Shown in pieces: positions 6,966-14,231 of a stretch of 20,191 nt of DNA. The notes beneath the pieces are model-generated. The model made no database searches. It was given only the letters and a program-made list of their open reading frames with translations, and had not been told where the DNA came from. Both the position numbers and the translations under genes were made by a program. This stretch comes from Micromonospora sp. WMMD1102. GTDB lineage: Bacteria > Actinomycetota > Actinomycetes > Mycobacteriales > Micromonosporaceae. Each line of letters starts with the position of its first letter. The first letter of the stretch is position 1. The DNA lies in assembly GCF_029626265.1 (NCBI RefSeq), contig NZ_JARUBN010000003.1, positions 1 to 20,191 of the forward strand, in the 5' to 3' direction.

Positions 6966-7583
6966 TCAGTCGGTCGACGGGTTGCCGTCGTCGGAGTCGT
7001 CCTGCGGCCAGCGCCAGCGGGAGAACCACGACGCGACGGTTCCGAGGTGGGCTGCGATCAGGTCCCGCTGCCGCTGGTCGAACGCCTGCTGCATCAGCTC
7101 GTCGATCTCGTCGCACACGTCGGCGGCTCGCTGCCACGCCACGTAGATCGGGTTCTTGATCGCGCACGGCCGGCACAGCCGGAGCACCTTCAGCGGTGGC
7201 ACGCTCACTTCGACGTGGTGGCCCTGGACGGTCCGGACCCGCCCGCAGTCCCCGCAGGTGACCTTGTCGCCGTAGCCGAGGGTGATCGGCAGACGGCTGG
7301 AGAGCACGAACCGGCGTGCCTTCAACGTCTCGCAGACTGTGCACGCGCCGTCTTCGTCGAAGCCGGGCTCGCTGGCGTCGCACCAGCGGCACACCTCGGT
7401 CACCATCTCGTCGAAGACCCGGGCGGCTAGGCCCTGGTCGTAGACGACGATGCCGCTGTCGGTGTGGTGCTTGTCGTGGTGGGCCAGCTGGTACCGCTGG
7501 GTGAAGACGGTGACGAGTTCGCCCATCTCGTCGGTGACGCCCTGGGCGGTGAGGAACCCGATCGGGGTCATCCCGCCGGTCAC
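6966..7583 (-). CDS. Double zinc-ribbon protein, 205 aa
   Basis: Two four-cysteine modules are visible: C65-x2-C68 with C81-x2-C84, and C110-x2-C113 with C137-x2-C140. The second has rubredoxin-like TCGDCG and RLCRPC knuckles. A helical C-terminus follows (about 150-190). Such ribbons usually bind zinc and nucleic acid or protein; no catalytic motif is seen. GTG 7583 has GGAG 7 nt upstream and overlaps the upstream stop as GTGA; ATG 7571 is the alternative start. It is separated from the next gene by 134 nt with no detectable gene. Confidence 0.66.
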   Translation of the reverse strand: MTGGMTPIGFLTAQGVTDEMGELVTVFTQRYQLAHHDKHHTDSGIVVYDQGLAARVFDEMVTEVCRWCDASEPGFDEDGACTVCETLKARRFVLSSRLPITLGYGDKVTCGDCGRVRTVQGHHVEVSVPPLKVLRLCRPCAIKNPIYVAWQRAADVCDEIDELMQQAFDQRQRDLIAAHLGTVASWFSRWRWPQDDSDDGNPSTD

Positions 7584-8107
7584 AGGTCGGCTCCGGTCGG
7601 AACCGAGTGAAGCCGGATGTACCGCTCCTGCTCGGCGGCTCGGTGTGCCTCGATCTGAAGCCCGAGGGCGTTGATGGCCAAGGCGCTGATCTGCCGGAGC
7701 CGGTTGTCGGGCGTCAACTCGAAGGCGGAGTGGATCTCTTCGAGGGCGTCCCGGAGGGCGACGAGGGCGGCGCCGTACTCGTGGTCGGCGATCTGGACGC
7801 AGATCCGGCAGAGCGCCGTGGCGATCGACGGTGACGTCTCGCCGAGGACGAGGTGGACGTGGGTCGGGCCGCCGTCGTCGTACTCACCGTCGTACGGGCC
7901 GTCTTCGCTCTCGTACGGGCCGCCGCAGCGGTGACAGGTCCGGTTGTCGTCCGGCCAGGTGTGCAGGACGAGGCGGATGTCGTTGGGGTCGAGCGGCTGT
8001 GTGGCGTGAAGGTCGAGGCGGTGGGCAACGAGTTCGTTGTGGGCGTCGCGGTCGACGGGAGTTCCGCTGACGTAACGGATGACCTGTGATTTAATGGACC
8101 CGGACAT
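7580..8107 (-). CDS. Zinc-ribbon hypothetical protein, 175 aa
   Basis: One cysteine pair C58-x2-C61 (CHRCGGPY) is separated from C100-x2-C103 (CRICVQ) by an acidic Gly/Tyr/Asp insert, giving a likely single zinc site. The C-terminal half (105-165) is helical (YGAALVALRDALEEIHSAF). The start ATG 8107 has GAAAGGGG 7 nt upstream; an upstream ATG at 8152 has no such signal. It is coupled to the following zinc-ribbon gene by a GTGA overlap, so the two may act together. Family not identified. Confidence 0.64.
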   Translation of the reverse strand: MSGSIKSQVIRYVSGTPVDRDAHNELVAHRLDLHATQPLDPNDIRLVLHTWPDDNRTCHRCGGPYESEDGPYDGEYDDGGPTHVHLVLGETSPSIATALCRICVQIADHEYGAALVALRDALEEIHSAFELTPDNRLRQISALAINALGLQIEAHRAAEQERYIRLHSVPTGADL

Positions 8108-8181
8108 AGATGGACCCCTTTCGGGTTCTCCGGCCGGCCGGTGGTAGGACACCGAGCCGGCCAGCTTTTTCTGCCGCCCGG

Positions 8182-8355
8182 CTAGGCGGCGACGTCTCGT
8201 GGCGGTCGCGGTTGGCGGACGTCCACTCGGTGGAGTTCGCGCGCTGGTTGTGCCACTCCGAACAGTGCGCGCAGGGCGTCAACCTGACTCGGCGTGGCTG
8301 CCGGGGCATTCTTAGCCGCCGCTCGCGCCCACTCTGGGATCTCAGCGGTGGTCAT
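8182..8355 (-). CDS. Small hypothetical protein, 57 aa
   Basis: Short protein MTTAEIPEWARAAAKNA... with one helix ending in ALRALFG, and a basic Pro/Arg tail. ATG 8355 lies 14 nt inside the end of the XRE gene and has GGGGTGGT 5 nt upstream, so it is probably co-translated with the regulator. Comparable small genes follow XRE regulators in many actinobacterial mobile elements. A 74-nt gap with no gene follows. Confidence 0.55.
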   Translation of the reverse strand: MTTAEIPEWARAAAKNAPAATPSQVDALRALFGVAQPARELHRVDVRQPRPPRDVAA

Positions 8356-8620
8356 CGTTGACCACCCCACGGTCAGCAGCGAGCAGGGCATCAGTCGGCA
8401 CGTTGAGTGCCGCCGCGAGCGCCTGCGTGATACGGATGGCCGGCCATACGCGGCGGCCAGCTTCGAGCCGGGAGATGTAGGTGTCGTCGACACCGGAACG
8501 CCTGGCCAAAGCGACTTGTGTCAGCCCGGTTTCGAGGCGCAGCGCACGCAACGCGTGCCGGTTCAGTCGTGGGCCTCGGGCTCCTGCTCGTGCCTCTCTC
8601 ACGATCGTTGAGTCTGCCAT
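8342..8620 (-). CDS. XRE-family HTH regulator, 92 aa
   Basis: A single Cro/cI-type helix-turn-helix covers residues 21-80: LRALRLETGLTQVALARRSG, then VDDTYISRLEAGRRVWP as the recognition region, and ITQALAAALNV. Short C-terminal tail, no protease or sensor domain. It is the first gene of the leftward replication/packaging operon and is divergent from a second, larger regulator, an arrangement like the Cro/cI or Str/Stl switch of phages and satellites. The start ATG 8620 lacks a clear ribosome binding sequence and may be leaderless, given a promoter-like -10 just upstream. Confidence 0.85.
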   Translation of the reverse strand: MADSTIVREARAGARGPRLNRHALRALRLETGLTQVALARRSGVDDTYISRLEAGRRVWPAIRITQALAAALNVPTDALLAADRGVVNDDHR

Positions 8621-8624
8621 GATC

Positions 8625-8651
8625 TGGCTAAGTTTGCAAAATCGTGGTCAA
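8625..8651 (-). promoter_or_regulatory. Candidate promoter of the leftward operon
   Basis: Reading the minus strand, TTGACC (8651-8646) is followed after 15 bp by TAGCCA (8630-8625), and the ATG of the XRE gene begins 4 nt later, giving a leaderless or nearly leaderless transcript. The spacer is shorter than ideal. AAGTT...AACTT (8630-8655) forms a small dyad across it, a possible operator. Confidence 0.33.
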
Positions 8652-8719
8652 CTTTAGATGCGGCGCGATAATCAGTGCGCCGTCCGTTGGGTCATCCTTG
8701 CGGCAGGCAGGTGTCATGC

Positions 8720-8748
8720 TTGGGCCACGCTTGCGCAGGTCATACCCT
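8720..8748 (+). promoter_or_regulatory. Candidate promoter of the larger HTH regulator
   Basis: TTGGGC (8720-8725), a 17-bp spacer and TACCCT (8743-8748) give a sigma-70-like promoter reading rightwards. Predicted start near 8755 would leave a leader of about 33 nt with AGAGGGGG (8772-8779) before GTG 8788. Confidence 0.38.
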
Positions 8749-8787
8749 GTACGGTCTGCCAAGTTCCACGTAGAGGGGGTTATCGCT

Positions 8788-9774
8788 GTGCGTGCTGGGG
8801 AGCACCGACGGGATCGGTCCGAGCAGATTGGGCCGCGTAGGGACATGGCAGATTTGCCGTTCAGTGATCGGCTACGGCTACGCCGCGAGGAGTTGGAGTT
8901 CTCCCAAGAGGAACTAGCCGAGCTGGCGAACGTATCTCGGGGCACCGTGCGGAACGCCGAGGCGGGGAAGGCTATGAGCGCCGGGTCCTTGAAGGCGCTG
9001 GAGGCGGCCGTCGGATGGCGTCCCAGCTTCCCCCTGCCCCTGTCCCCCGTCCCCGTTCAGGTGCTCGGTGCCGAGACGCTCTCTCGGATCGGCAAGGCGC
9101 TGGTCGACGACGAGATCACCCCGGAGGCACTGGAGCGACGTCGGAACATCGCCGACTTCATGGCACTGATCTTGGCCATCGGCGAACAACCCCCACACTT
9201 GCCGGTCGCGTTCGAGAAGGTCACCCGCTTCATCCGCAGGGCCGGTAAGCCTCGTGACGTTGCCTTGCTGTTCGACGACCTTCTGGAACTCGGACTCACC
9301 GTCAAACCGATCGGCTCCGATGTCGATCCGGAACATCGCGCCGGCCACATGGGCAAGGCGGTCGGGACGCTGGATGCTCCCGAGATGCCGGACCCACCGA
9401 CCGGGGAAGACGTGTTCGCACCGTACGACAGCGACTCTCCGATCCCCACGTCTGCGGTCGACAGGGAGGTTGTGCGTAGGAGGCTGCAACTTCTCCATGA
9501 TCAGGTGGCATGGGTTCGGAGCTTCGGTCATTTGTGGGCCGACGTCCTGAGTTCCCCCCGGGAGCGGTACGACATGGAGGAGAGGATCCTCGGGTCCGCG
9601 TCTCCGGGAGAGATACTGACCATTGCCCGTTCTGGGTTGTCTCAGGAGGATCAGGATGGCTTGGCGATGTACGTCCGCCGCCGCCGAGCCCGGTTCGATG
9701 TTCAGCTCCTAGTGGAGCTTGAGCAGATCATCCGCGAGATGCAGCGGCGGGACGAGGAAGGCGGCGGCGACTAG
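8788..9774 (+). CDS. HTH regulator with large C-terminal domain (master-repressor candidate)
   Basis: 328-aa protein. The HTH of XRE type lies at about residues 24-80 from GTG 8788: SDRLRLRREELEFSQEELAE, then LANVSRGTVRNAEAGKAMS and LKALEAAVGW. The remaining 240 residues are an unrecognised helical domain with an acidic Pro-rich linker (around 200-220) and a basic MYVRRRRARF near the end. No LexA-like protease motif is visible. GTG 8788 is chosen for its AGAGGGGG site at 8 nt spacing; ATG 8845 with a weaker AGGG is the shorter alternative (309 aa). It is divergent from the small XRE gene and ends one base before the integrase stop (convergent). By position it would be the lysogeny/maintenance repressor, comparable to cI or satellite Stl; this is inference. 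Confidence 0.72.
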   Translation: MRAGEHRRDRSEQIGPRRDMADLPFSDRLRLRREELEFSQEELAELANVSRGTVRNAEAGKAMSAGSLKALEAAVGWRPSFPLPLSPVPVQVLGAETLSRIGKALVDDEITPEALERRRNIADFMALILAIGEQPPHLPVAFEKVTRFIRRAGKPRDVALLFDDLLELGLTVKPIGSDVDPEHRAGHMGKAVGTLDAPEMPDPPTGEDVFAPYDSDSPIPTSAVDREVVRRRLQLLHDQVAWVRSFGHLWADVLSSPRERYDMEERILGSASPGEILTIARSGLSQEDQDGLAMYVRRRRARFDVQLLVELEQIIREMQRRDEEGGGD

Positions 9775-9775
9775 G

Positions 9776-11266
9776 TCACTGCTGCTCTTTCCAGTGATCG
9801 CCCCAAGTCTTCTCGTCACCGTGGTACCGGGAACCGGCGAGTCTCCACCGATCGAACCTCGGCCCCGCCCCCCGGCCGCCGGGGACCAACACAACATCGG
9901 CGATGGCCCGCACGACGTCCCGACGCACGAGCGGACCGAGGTTGGCCCACTCCGAAACGATGTCGACGTCGGCGAGCGCCACCAGGGTAGGCGGGGTCGA
10001 CAGCCGCTTCACCTTGGCGGCGGCGGCGTCGATCTGTGGCAGCAACTCGGCCTCGATCGCGGCCAGCCCGGCGGCGGACAGGCCGGCGGCCGGGTTGGCG
10101 GCCCGGCTGTAGAAGGTGTTCAGGTGGTCGCGTAGGCGTTGTTCTTCGGCCTCGGCTGCCCGTAGCGCGGTGTTGTCGCCATCCTGCTGGAAGATCCGCC
10201 TCGAACTTGGCCGGTCGAGCCAGGCGAGGATCATCCCCTCGATAACCTCCTCAAGCCCACGCGCGGACCCGGACACCTTGAAGCACTCGGCGTTGCGGCA
10301 CTGGTAGGCGTACCCGCCGTTGTTGTTGCGGGTGACCGAGCGCAGGGTGTGGTTGCACTCGCTGCACCGAACCGCGCCCGTCAGCCAATGCCTGCTTCTC
10401 GAATCGTTGTGCAGGCCCCGCGACTTGGTCACCCGGTCGTAGGCACGCTGCCACACCTGGAGGTCAACGAGCGGCTTCCAGACACCCTTGCCGATGACCT
10501 TGCCTTGGTGGACGCGAAGGCCGGCGTAACTGTGGTGGGTTGCGAGCTGCCTCACCTGCCGGTCGGTCCACTGCCCAAGCTTCATGTGCTTGTGGTCCCG
10601 GTCGCAGCCTGGGTCGCAGGGGCGTTGTGGTGGGGCGATCTGCCGGTCGTTCAGGCTCATGGCGATCTGCCGGTACGGCTCACCCTTGGCGATCCGTTGG
10701 ATCACCTCCCGGACAACCGGCGCCTCTGCCGGGTCTGCCACCTGGTCGAGGAACTTGCCGCGTTCGTCGTAGACGCGTGCGAAGCCGTACGCCAGGCGGC
10801 CGACCGGTTTGCCCTGCTTGGCTGCGATCCGCTTCCCTCGGCGGGTGCGCTCGCTGATCTTCGCTGACTCGTCGGCCGCGTCGACCCCTTCGTCGGCGAG
10901 GGTGCGCCAGTCCCGGCGGACGTTCAGGTTGTAGGTCCGGTCGTGGGAGATGATCCGAATCGGTACGCCCTGCTTGCGGCAGTCGCGCAGGAAGGTGAAC
11001 CACTCGACTTCGTCTCGGCTGCCTCGGCTGGACTCCCACATGGAGAGCATCTGGCAGTTGCCGGAGCGGATGTGGGTGAGCAGTTCGTTGAAGTCGGGTC
11101 GTGGCCGTCGGGCGTACCGGGACGCGGACCGGTCCGGGTCGGCGAAGATCCGCCCGACATCGAACCCCTGGTCTTCGCAGTCGTCGCGGAACTCCGCTTC
11201 CTGACCGGCGACGGACTGCCCGTCGTCGCGGTTGGACTTTCTCCCGTAAAAGTCTGCCGTTGTCAC
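9776..11266 (-). CDS. Large serine recombinase / site-specific integrase
   Basis: 496-aa phage-type serine integrase. The N-terminal resolvase domain (about 3-145) has FYGRKSNRDDGQSVAGQ with S11 as the nucleophile, the ADPDRSASRYARRPRPDF loop and WESSRGSRDE (77-86). The recombinase domain (about 150-285) contains GKPVGRLAYGF, with an unusual Cys/His insert PCDPGCDRDHKH (216-227). A zinc ribbon follows, C301-x2-C304 and C323-x4-C328, then a coiled-coil-like region (about 365-400) typical of these integrases. It catalyses attP x attB integration and, with a directionality factor, excision. No directionality factor is recognisable here. GTG 11266 is used because a promoter ends exactly there. 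The attachment-site candidate is directly upstream. Confidence 0.93.
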   Translation of the reverse strand: MTTADFYGRKSNRDDGQSVAGQEAEFRDDCEDQGFDVGRIFADPDRSASRYARRPRPDFNELLTHIRSGNCQMLSMWESSRGSRDEVEWFTFLRDCRKQGVPIRIISHDRTYNLNVRRDWRTLADEGVDAADESAKISERTRRGKRIAAKQGKPVGRLAYGFARVYDERGKFLDQVADPAEAPVVREVIQRIAKGEPYRQIAMSLNDRQIAPPQRPCDPGCDRDHKHMKLGQWTDRQVRQLATHHSYAGLRVHQGKVIGKGVWKPLVDLQVWQRAYDRVTKSRGLHNDSRSRHWLTGAVRCSECNHTLRSVTRNNNGGYAYQCRNAECFKVSGSARGLEEVIEGMILAWLDRPSSRRIFQQDGDNTALRAAEAEEQRLRDHLNTFYSRAANPAAGLSAAGLAAIEAELLPQIDAAAAKVKRLSTPPTLVALADVDIVSEWANLGPLVRRDVVRAIADVVLVPGGRGAGPRFDRWRLAGSRYHGDEKTWGDHWKEQQ

Positions 11267-11272
11267 CCTTGC

Positions 11273-11301
11273 AGACTAGGCGCAAGACACTTACTCTTCA
11301 A
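11273..11301 (-). promoter_or_regulatory. Integrase promoter, probably leaderless
   Basis: On the minus strand TTGAAG (11301-11296), exactly 17 bp, then TAGTCT (11278-11273). The initiation point would fall at or next to the GTG codon at 11266, which has no properly spaced ribosome binding site, consistent with leaderless translation common in actinobacteria. It lies inside the dyad proposed as the attachment site. Confidence 0.5.
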
Positions 11302-11326
11302 GAAGACAAGTCAACATGCGCCTAGT
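11275..11326. other. Candidate attachment site (attP-like 52-bp dyad)
   Basis: Perfect 10-bp outer arms ACTAGGCGCA (11275-11284) and TGCGCCTAGT (11317-11326), plus a perfect inner TCTTC-AA-GAAGA (11295-11306), share the same centre between 11300 and 11301. Total length, arm spacing and a non-palindromic central dinucleotide (AA) match attP sites of large serine integrases, which usually lie beside the 5' end of the integrase gene. Symmetry was checked base by base; attachment function is inference. Alternative: an operator for integrase autoregulation. Confidence 0.5.
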
Positions 11327-11434
11327 AGCTCGGAGTAGCTAGGAGGTGCGCCCCGGGGTCCGGAGCAGGCACTCCTTCCCCCGGCACGACTTGACCCGCA
11401 CCACTCGTCGTACACACGAGAGGAACGAACCCAG

Positions 11435-11725
11435 GTGTCATCTTCCACGACGCCCACCACGGGCAACAACACCGCCCCGCCGACCGAGGTCGAGCGGATC
11501 GCCGCCACGATGCGGCAGACCATCACCGACAACGGCGCCGACCACGCCTACGTGTACGCCATGACCCTGATCCGCACCCTCCCCGCCGGGCTCACCGACG
11601 CCGAGCACCGGGCCAGGGTCGCCGACATCGTGGCCGGCATGGACCGGGCGTTCGCTGACCTGGCCCGTGAGCAGGACGAGCGGATCGCCGCCCTGGTCGC
11701 CGAGCGGTCGGGGGTGGCCCGATGA
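11435..11725 (+). CDS. Hypothetical protein, 96 aa, first gene of the transfer operon
   Basis: Ser/Thr-rich start followed by two long helices: VERIAATMRQTITDNG (residues 19-34), then AEHRARVADIVAGMDRAFAD and LAREQDERIAALVAER. No known domain recognised; probably a soluble helical hairpin. GTG 11435 is preceded by GAGAGGAAC about 9 nt upstream. The 108-nt leader between the attachment-site candidate and this start holds no convincing -10. The stop overlaps the next ATG as ATGA. Confidence 0.6.
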   Translation: MSSSTTPTTGNNTAPPTEVERIAATMRQTITDNGADHAYVYAMTLIRTLPAGLTDAEHRARVADIVAGMDRAFADLAREQDERIAALVAERSGVAR

Positions 11726-12159
11726 CGAACCTCGTCCCCGCCAGCCCGGACCCGCGCGCCGAGCTGGTCGCCGGCCTGCGCGCCCTGGCCGACTTCTTCG
11801 AGGCCAACCCGGACATGCCGATCCCGTCGTCGCCGAAGTTCGAGCACATCGTGCTGACCGACAACGACCGGGACGGCCTCGCCGAGATGGCGCAGATCGG
11901 CCGCCTGCTCGACGTCGCCCCGATCACGTCGGCGAGCCTGCACACGAACGTCAACACCCGGTTCCGGGGTCTGGCGTACCGGGCGTTCTACGTCGCCCGT
12001 GACCGGATGGCCCAGCACCGCGAGGAACAGTCGTACGTCGACAACGTGCGGGCGGCCCGGCCGTCGGTGCTGGACGGTGAGGTCGTCACCCCGACCCGTG
12101 CCCTGCCCGCCCGGTCGTCGTCCGCGAACAGCGTTGCACTGCTGGGGGTGACCCGCTGA
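11722..12159 (+). CDS. Conserved actinobacterial ICE-type hypothetical protein, 145 aa
   Basis: Opens with ELVAGLRALADFFEANPDMP (residues 14-33). This resembles the start of small proteins common in Streptomyces and Micromonospora mobile elements (a helix, then an N/H-P-D/E-x-P turn, then an α/β part). Function unknown. The central GLAEMAQIGRLLDV helix and SASLHTNVNTRFRGLAYRAF follow, and the last 35 residues look disordered. Start ATG 11722 overlaps the upstream stop (ATGA); stop overlaps the next ATG (TGATG). Confidence 0.66.
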   Translation: MTNLVPASPDPRAELVAGLRALADFFEANPDMPIPSSPKFEHIVLTDNDRDGLAEMAQIGRLLDVAPITSASLHTNVNTRFRGLAYRAFYVARDRMAQHREEQSYVDNVRAARPSVLDGEVVTPTRALPARSSSANSVALLGVTR

Positions 12160-13064
12160 TGGGCGTCTTCAGCGTCTCCTCCCGCGACCCGTACCCGACC
12201 GGCGGTGTGAAGCTTCCGGCGCCGCGTGCCGGTCAGCCGTCGCTGCACCAGGAGAAGACCGACGACCGGGGCCAGGGGGTCACGGCGGACCGGCTCGTCG
12301 ACCACGCCGCCGCCCTGGCGGCCGGGCACGCGATCACGTTCTCGAAGCCGGATCTCGACGTGGAGGCGTGGCACGACGCCCACCCTGAGCAGACCGGCGA
12401 CCGGCCGTCGTGGATGACCGTCCCGGACCGGCCGTGGTGCTGCGGCATCCACAACGAGACCGACAAGGGCGACGACCGCATGTGCGCCCGGACCCTGATC
12501 GAGGGTTTGCCGCTGCGGGCGATGCCGCCGATCCCGGCCGACGCCCACATGCCCCGACCGTGCCCGGCGACGCTGTCCGTCGAGGTGTGGCAGATGCCCG
12601 GCGCCGCCGAGCCGATGGTGATCCTGTCGGCGTCCCTCGGCCACTGGGAGCATCGGTCGCTGCGGTTGACGGTCGGTGAGGCTGTCGACCTGGCCGGGAA
12701 GATCCTCCGGCACGTCGAGTGGGGCGAGCAGCCGTTGCCGCTGTCCCCGCCGCCGGCCGGTTCGCCGTCGTGGCAGAAGACGGCGTGCCCGGTGTGGGCG
12801 GACTGTGACCACCGGGAGACCGAACTCGTCGGCGACCGGTTCCACCGCACGGCCGCCGGGTCGATGGTGAAGGTCGATCTGTCGCTGGACGGGTTCGACT
12901 CGTTCGTCGAGGTGTCGCTGGTGCAGGACGAGCAGTCGGCGGAGTCGAAGGTGGAGCTGTCGCACTGTGACCGGCAGTTCGCGGACCTGCTGACGGGTGA
13001 GGCTCGGATGCTGGCGGCGAACCTGCTGCGGGTGCCTGCCCTGATCGTTGGCGGTGCCCGATGA
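12159..13064 (+). CDS. Protein with two Cys/Trp/His (DUF6907-like) domains, 301 aa
   Basis: After a basic Pro-rich N-terminus, two related domains are visible. The first (about 83-185) begins PDRPWCCGIHNETDKGDDRM and ends in a β-rich segment and helix, LRLTVGEAVDLAGKILRHVE. The second (about 205-300) begins CPVWADCDHRETELVGDRFH and ends LLTGEARMLAANLLRV. Each has a C/W/C...H head, β-strands and a final Leu-x-x-x-E-A/A helix, the pattern of actinobacterial DUF6907-like proteins, perhaps a small zinc-binding fold. Function unknown. ATG 12159 overlaps the previous stop (TGATG) and has GGGGGTG upstream. Two more copies of the domain follow in the next two genes. Confidence 0.66.
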   Translation: MGVFSVSSRDPYPTGGVKLPAPRAGQPSLHQEKTDDRGQGVTADRLVDHAAALAAGHAITFSKPDLDVEAWHDAHPEQTGDRPSWMTVPDRPWCCGIHNETDKGDDRMCARTLIEGLPLRAMPPIPADAHMPRPCPATLSVEVWQMPGAAEPMVILSASLGHWEHRSLRLTVGEAVDLAGKILRHVEWGEQPLPLSPPPAGSPSWQKTACPVWADCDHRETELVGDRFHRTAAGSMVKVDLSLDGFDSFVEVSLVQDEQSAESKVELSHCDRQFADLLTGEARMLAANLLRVPALIVGGAR

Positions 13065-13408
13065 CGATCACGCCCGTTCGGCCCGCCGACCTGGCCACGC
13101 CGTGCCAGCCGTGGTGCGGGGACGACTGCCAGTCCCGGATTCCCGGAATCGAGCACCACACCGGCCCCGTGACGACCGTCAACGGCGGCACCGACACCGA
13201 CCCCGCGTTGGGTGTCTCGGCCCGGGTGGAGCGGTACGACCTGGCCGACGCCGAGGGCATCGACCCGGGAGAGCCGTACATCGCCGTACAGGTCGGCGAG
13301 TGGGACTTGCTGGCCGAGAGTGGCCTCCTGACGGCAACCCGGGCACGGATGTTCGCAGCCGAACTGCTCGCCCTGGCCGACGCCGCCGAGTCGGAGGCTG
13401 CGCGATGA
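13061..13408 (+). CDS. DUF6907-like domain protein, 115 aa
   Basis: A single domain: CQPWCGDDCQSRIPGIEHH (residues 15-33) supplies the Cys/Trp/His head, GEPYIAVQVGEWDLL forms strands, and LTATRARMFAAELLALADAA is the closing helix that best matches the family. Its size is typical of a stand-alone family member. The start overlaps the preceding stop as ATGA and the stop overlaps the next ATG the same way. No enzymatic motif is seen; conserved in actinobacterial mobile elements as I recall the family, but its role is not known. Confidence 0.68.
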   Translation: MTITPVRPADLATPCQPWCGDDCQSRIPGIEHHTGPVTTVNGGTDTDPALGVSARVERYDLADAEGIDPGEPYIAVQVGEWDLLAESGLLTATRARMFAAELLALADAAESEAAR

Positions 13409-13983
13409 CGATCACCGTTACTCCGGTAACGGTCGGGCAGGCTGCCGTCGGGGCTTCGGTCCCGGCGGTAGCCGCCGCCCCGGCCCTGCCGGAACCCGAC
13501 TGGTGCCTGTGGACCCCGTGCACCCCCGACCGGCACGACGGGTCGCGGATGCACATGTCCCCGGCGGTCGACGTGCCCACCGCCGCCGGAACCGGCCTGC
13601 TCGACGTGCGCCTCTGCCAACTCGACGAGGAGACCGAGGCCGGGCAGACGCAGGTGTCCCTGAACGTCGGCCGGAACCTCGGCAGCATGGCGGACCTGAC
13701 GCCGGAGCAGGCGTTGGTGTTCATCGAGGTCGTCCGCGACCACCTGATGACCGCCGCCGGCCCGGCCGGTGTGCCGATGCCCGTCGAGCGGGTCCGGCTC
13801 GGTGACGAGCTGCTGACCCCGGACGGCAACTGGGAAGTCGTCGAGATCGTGGACGTGGACGGCTGGCTGTACGAGGGCCACCCGTCGGCGGTGTCGATCA
13901 ACACTGCCGCGCACAGCGAGGACGAGGAGCACTACCGGTACCCGATCGGCACGCCGGTCCGCGTGCGTAAGGCGGTGTCGTGA
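13405..13983 (+). CDS. DUF6907-like domain protein with extra C-terminal β-module, 192 aa
   Basis: The third gene in a row with the same domain. The head WCLWTPCTPDRHDGSRMHM (residues 33-51) replaces the first Cys with Asp-Trp. Strands and the helix LTPEQALVFIEVVRDHLMTA follow (about 100-119). The remaining 70 residues form a separate β-rich unit beginning VRLGDELLTPDGNWEVVEIV; similar phrasing (RPTDLVRAEDGGWMRVVRV) occurs in the 140-aa gene at 14228, suggesting a shared module. ATG 13405 is chosen because it overlaps the upstream stop (ATGA). Confidence 0.64.
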   Translation: MTITVTPVTVGQAAVGASVPAVAAAPALPEPDWCLWTPCTPDRHDGSRMHMSPAVDVPTAAGTGLLDVRLCQLDEETEAGQTQVSLNVGRNLGSMADLTPEQALVFIEVVRDHLMTAAGPAGVPMPVERVRLGDELLTPDGNWEVVEIVDVDGWLYEGHPSAVSINTAAHSEDEEHYRYPIGTPVRVRKAVS

Positions 13984-14231
13984 TGACCGTCCTGATCAAG
14001 CGGCGGACGGTGAAGAACCGGGCGTACGAGCTGCACGACGCCGACCAGCCCAACGCGGGCGCTTTCGCTATCGCGATGCGCAGCGCCGATGGGTGGAAGG
14101 TCGCGGCCCGTGGCGGCCGGATGGTCGGCGAGCGGCTGGACGGCCGCACGGCGGCGGCTCTGGCGACGCGTACCGCGCACGAGCAGATCCACATGGGTGC
14201 GGTACGGGCTCTGCTGGGAGGTGCCAAGTGA
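13983..14231 (+). CDS. Small basic hypothetical protein, 82 aa
   Basis: MTVLIKRRTVKNRAYELHDA followed by a β-rich middle (AFAIAMRSADGWKVAARGGR) and a C-terminal helix (AAALATRTAHEQIHMGAVRA). Basic and soluble; no motif I recognise. ATG 13983 overlaps the previous stop as TGATG, and the gene ends in a GTGA overlap. Its place before the spd/tra genes suggests an accessory role in the transfer module, unproven. Confidence 0.6.
   Translation: MTVLIKRRTVKNRAYELHDADQPNAGAFAIAMRSADGWKVAARGGRMVGERLDGRTAAALATRTAHEQIHMGAVRALLGGAK

Noticed and set aside
11391..11416. TTGACC...TACACA as promoter of the rightward operon
   Set aside because: Spacing is only 14 bp and no better -10 is present; the operon promoter could not be placed.
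11346..11564. Plus-strand 72-aa frame starting at GTG 11346 after TAGGAG
   Set aside because: Arg/Pro/Thr-rich translation typical of a GC-rich shadow frame, and it overlaps the better-supported gene at 11435.
12334..13932. Minus-strand 532-aa frame opposite the DUF6907-like genes
   Set aside because: Arg/Pro/Ser low-complexity shadow; the plus-strand genes are chained by ATGA overlaps and share recognisable domains.
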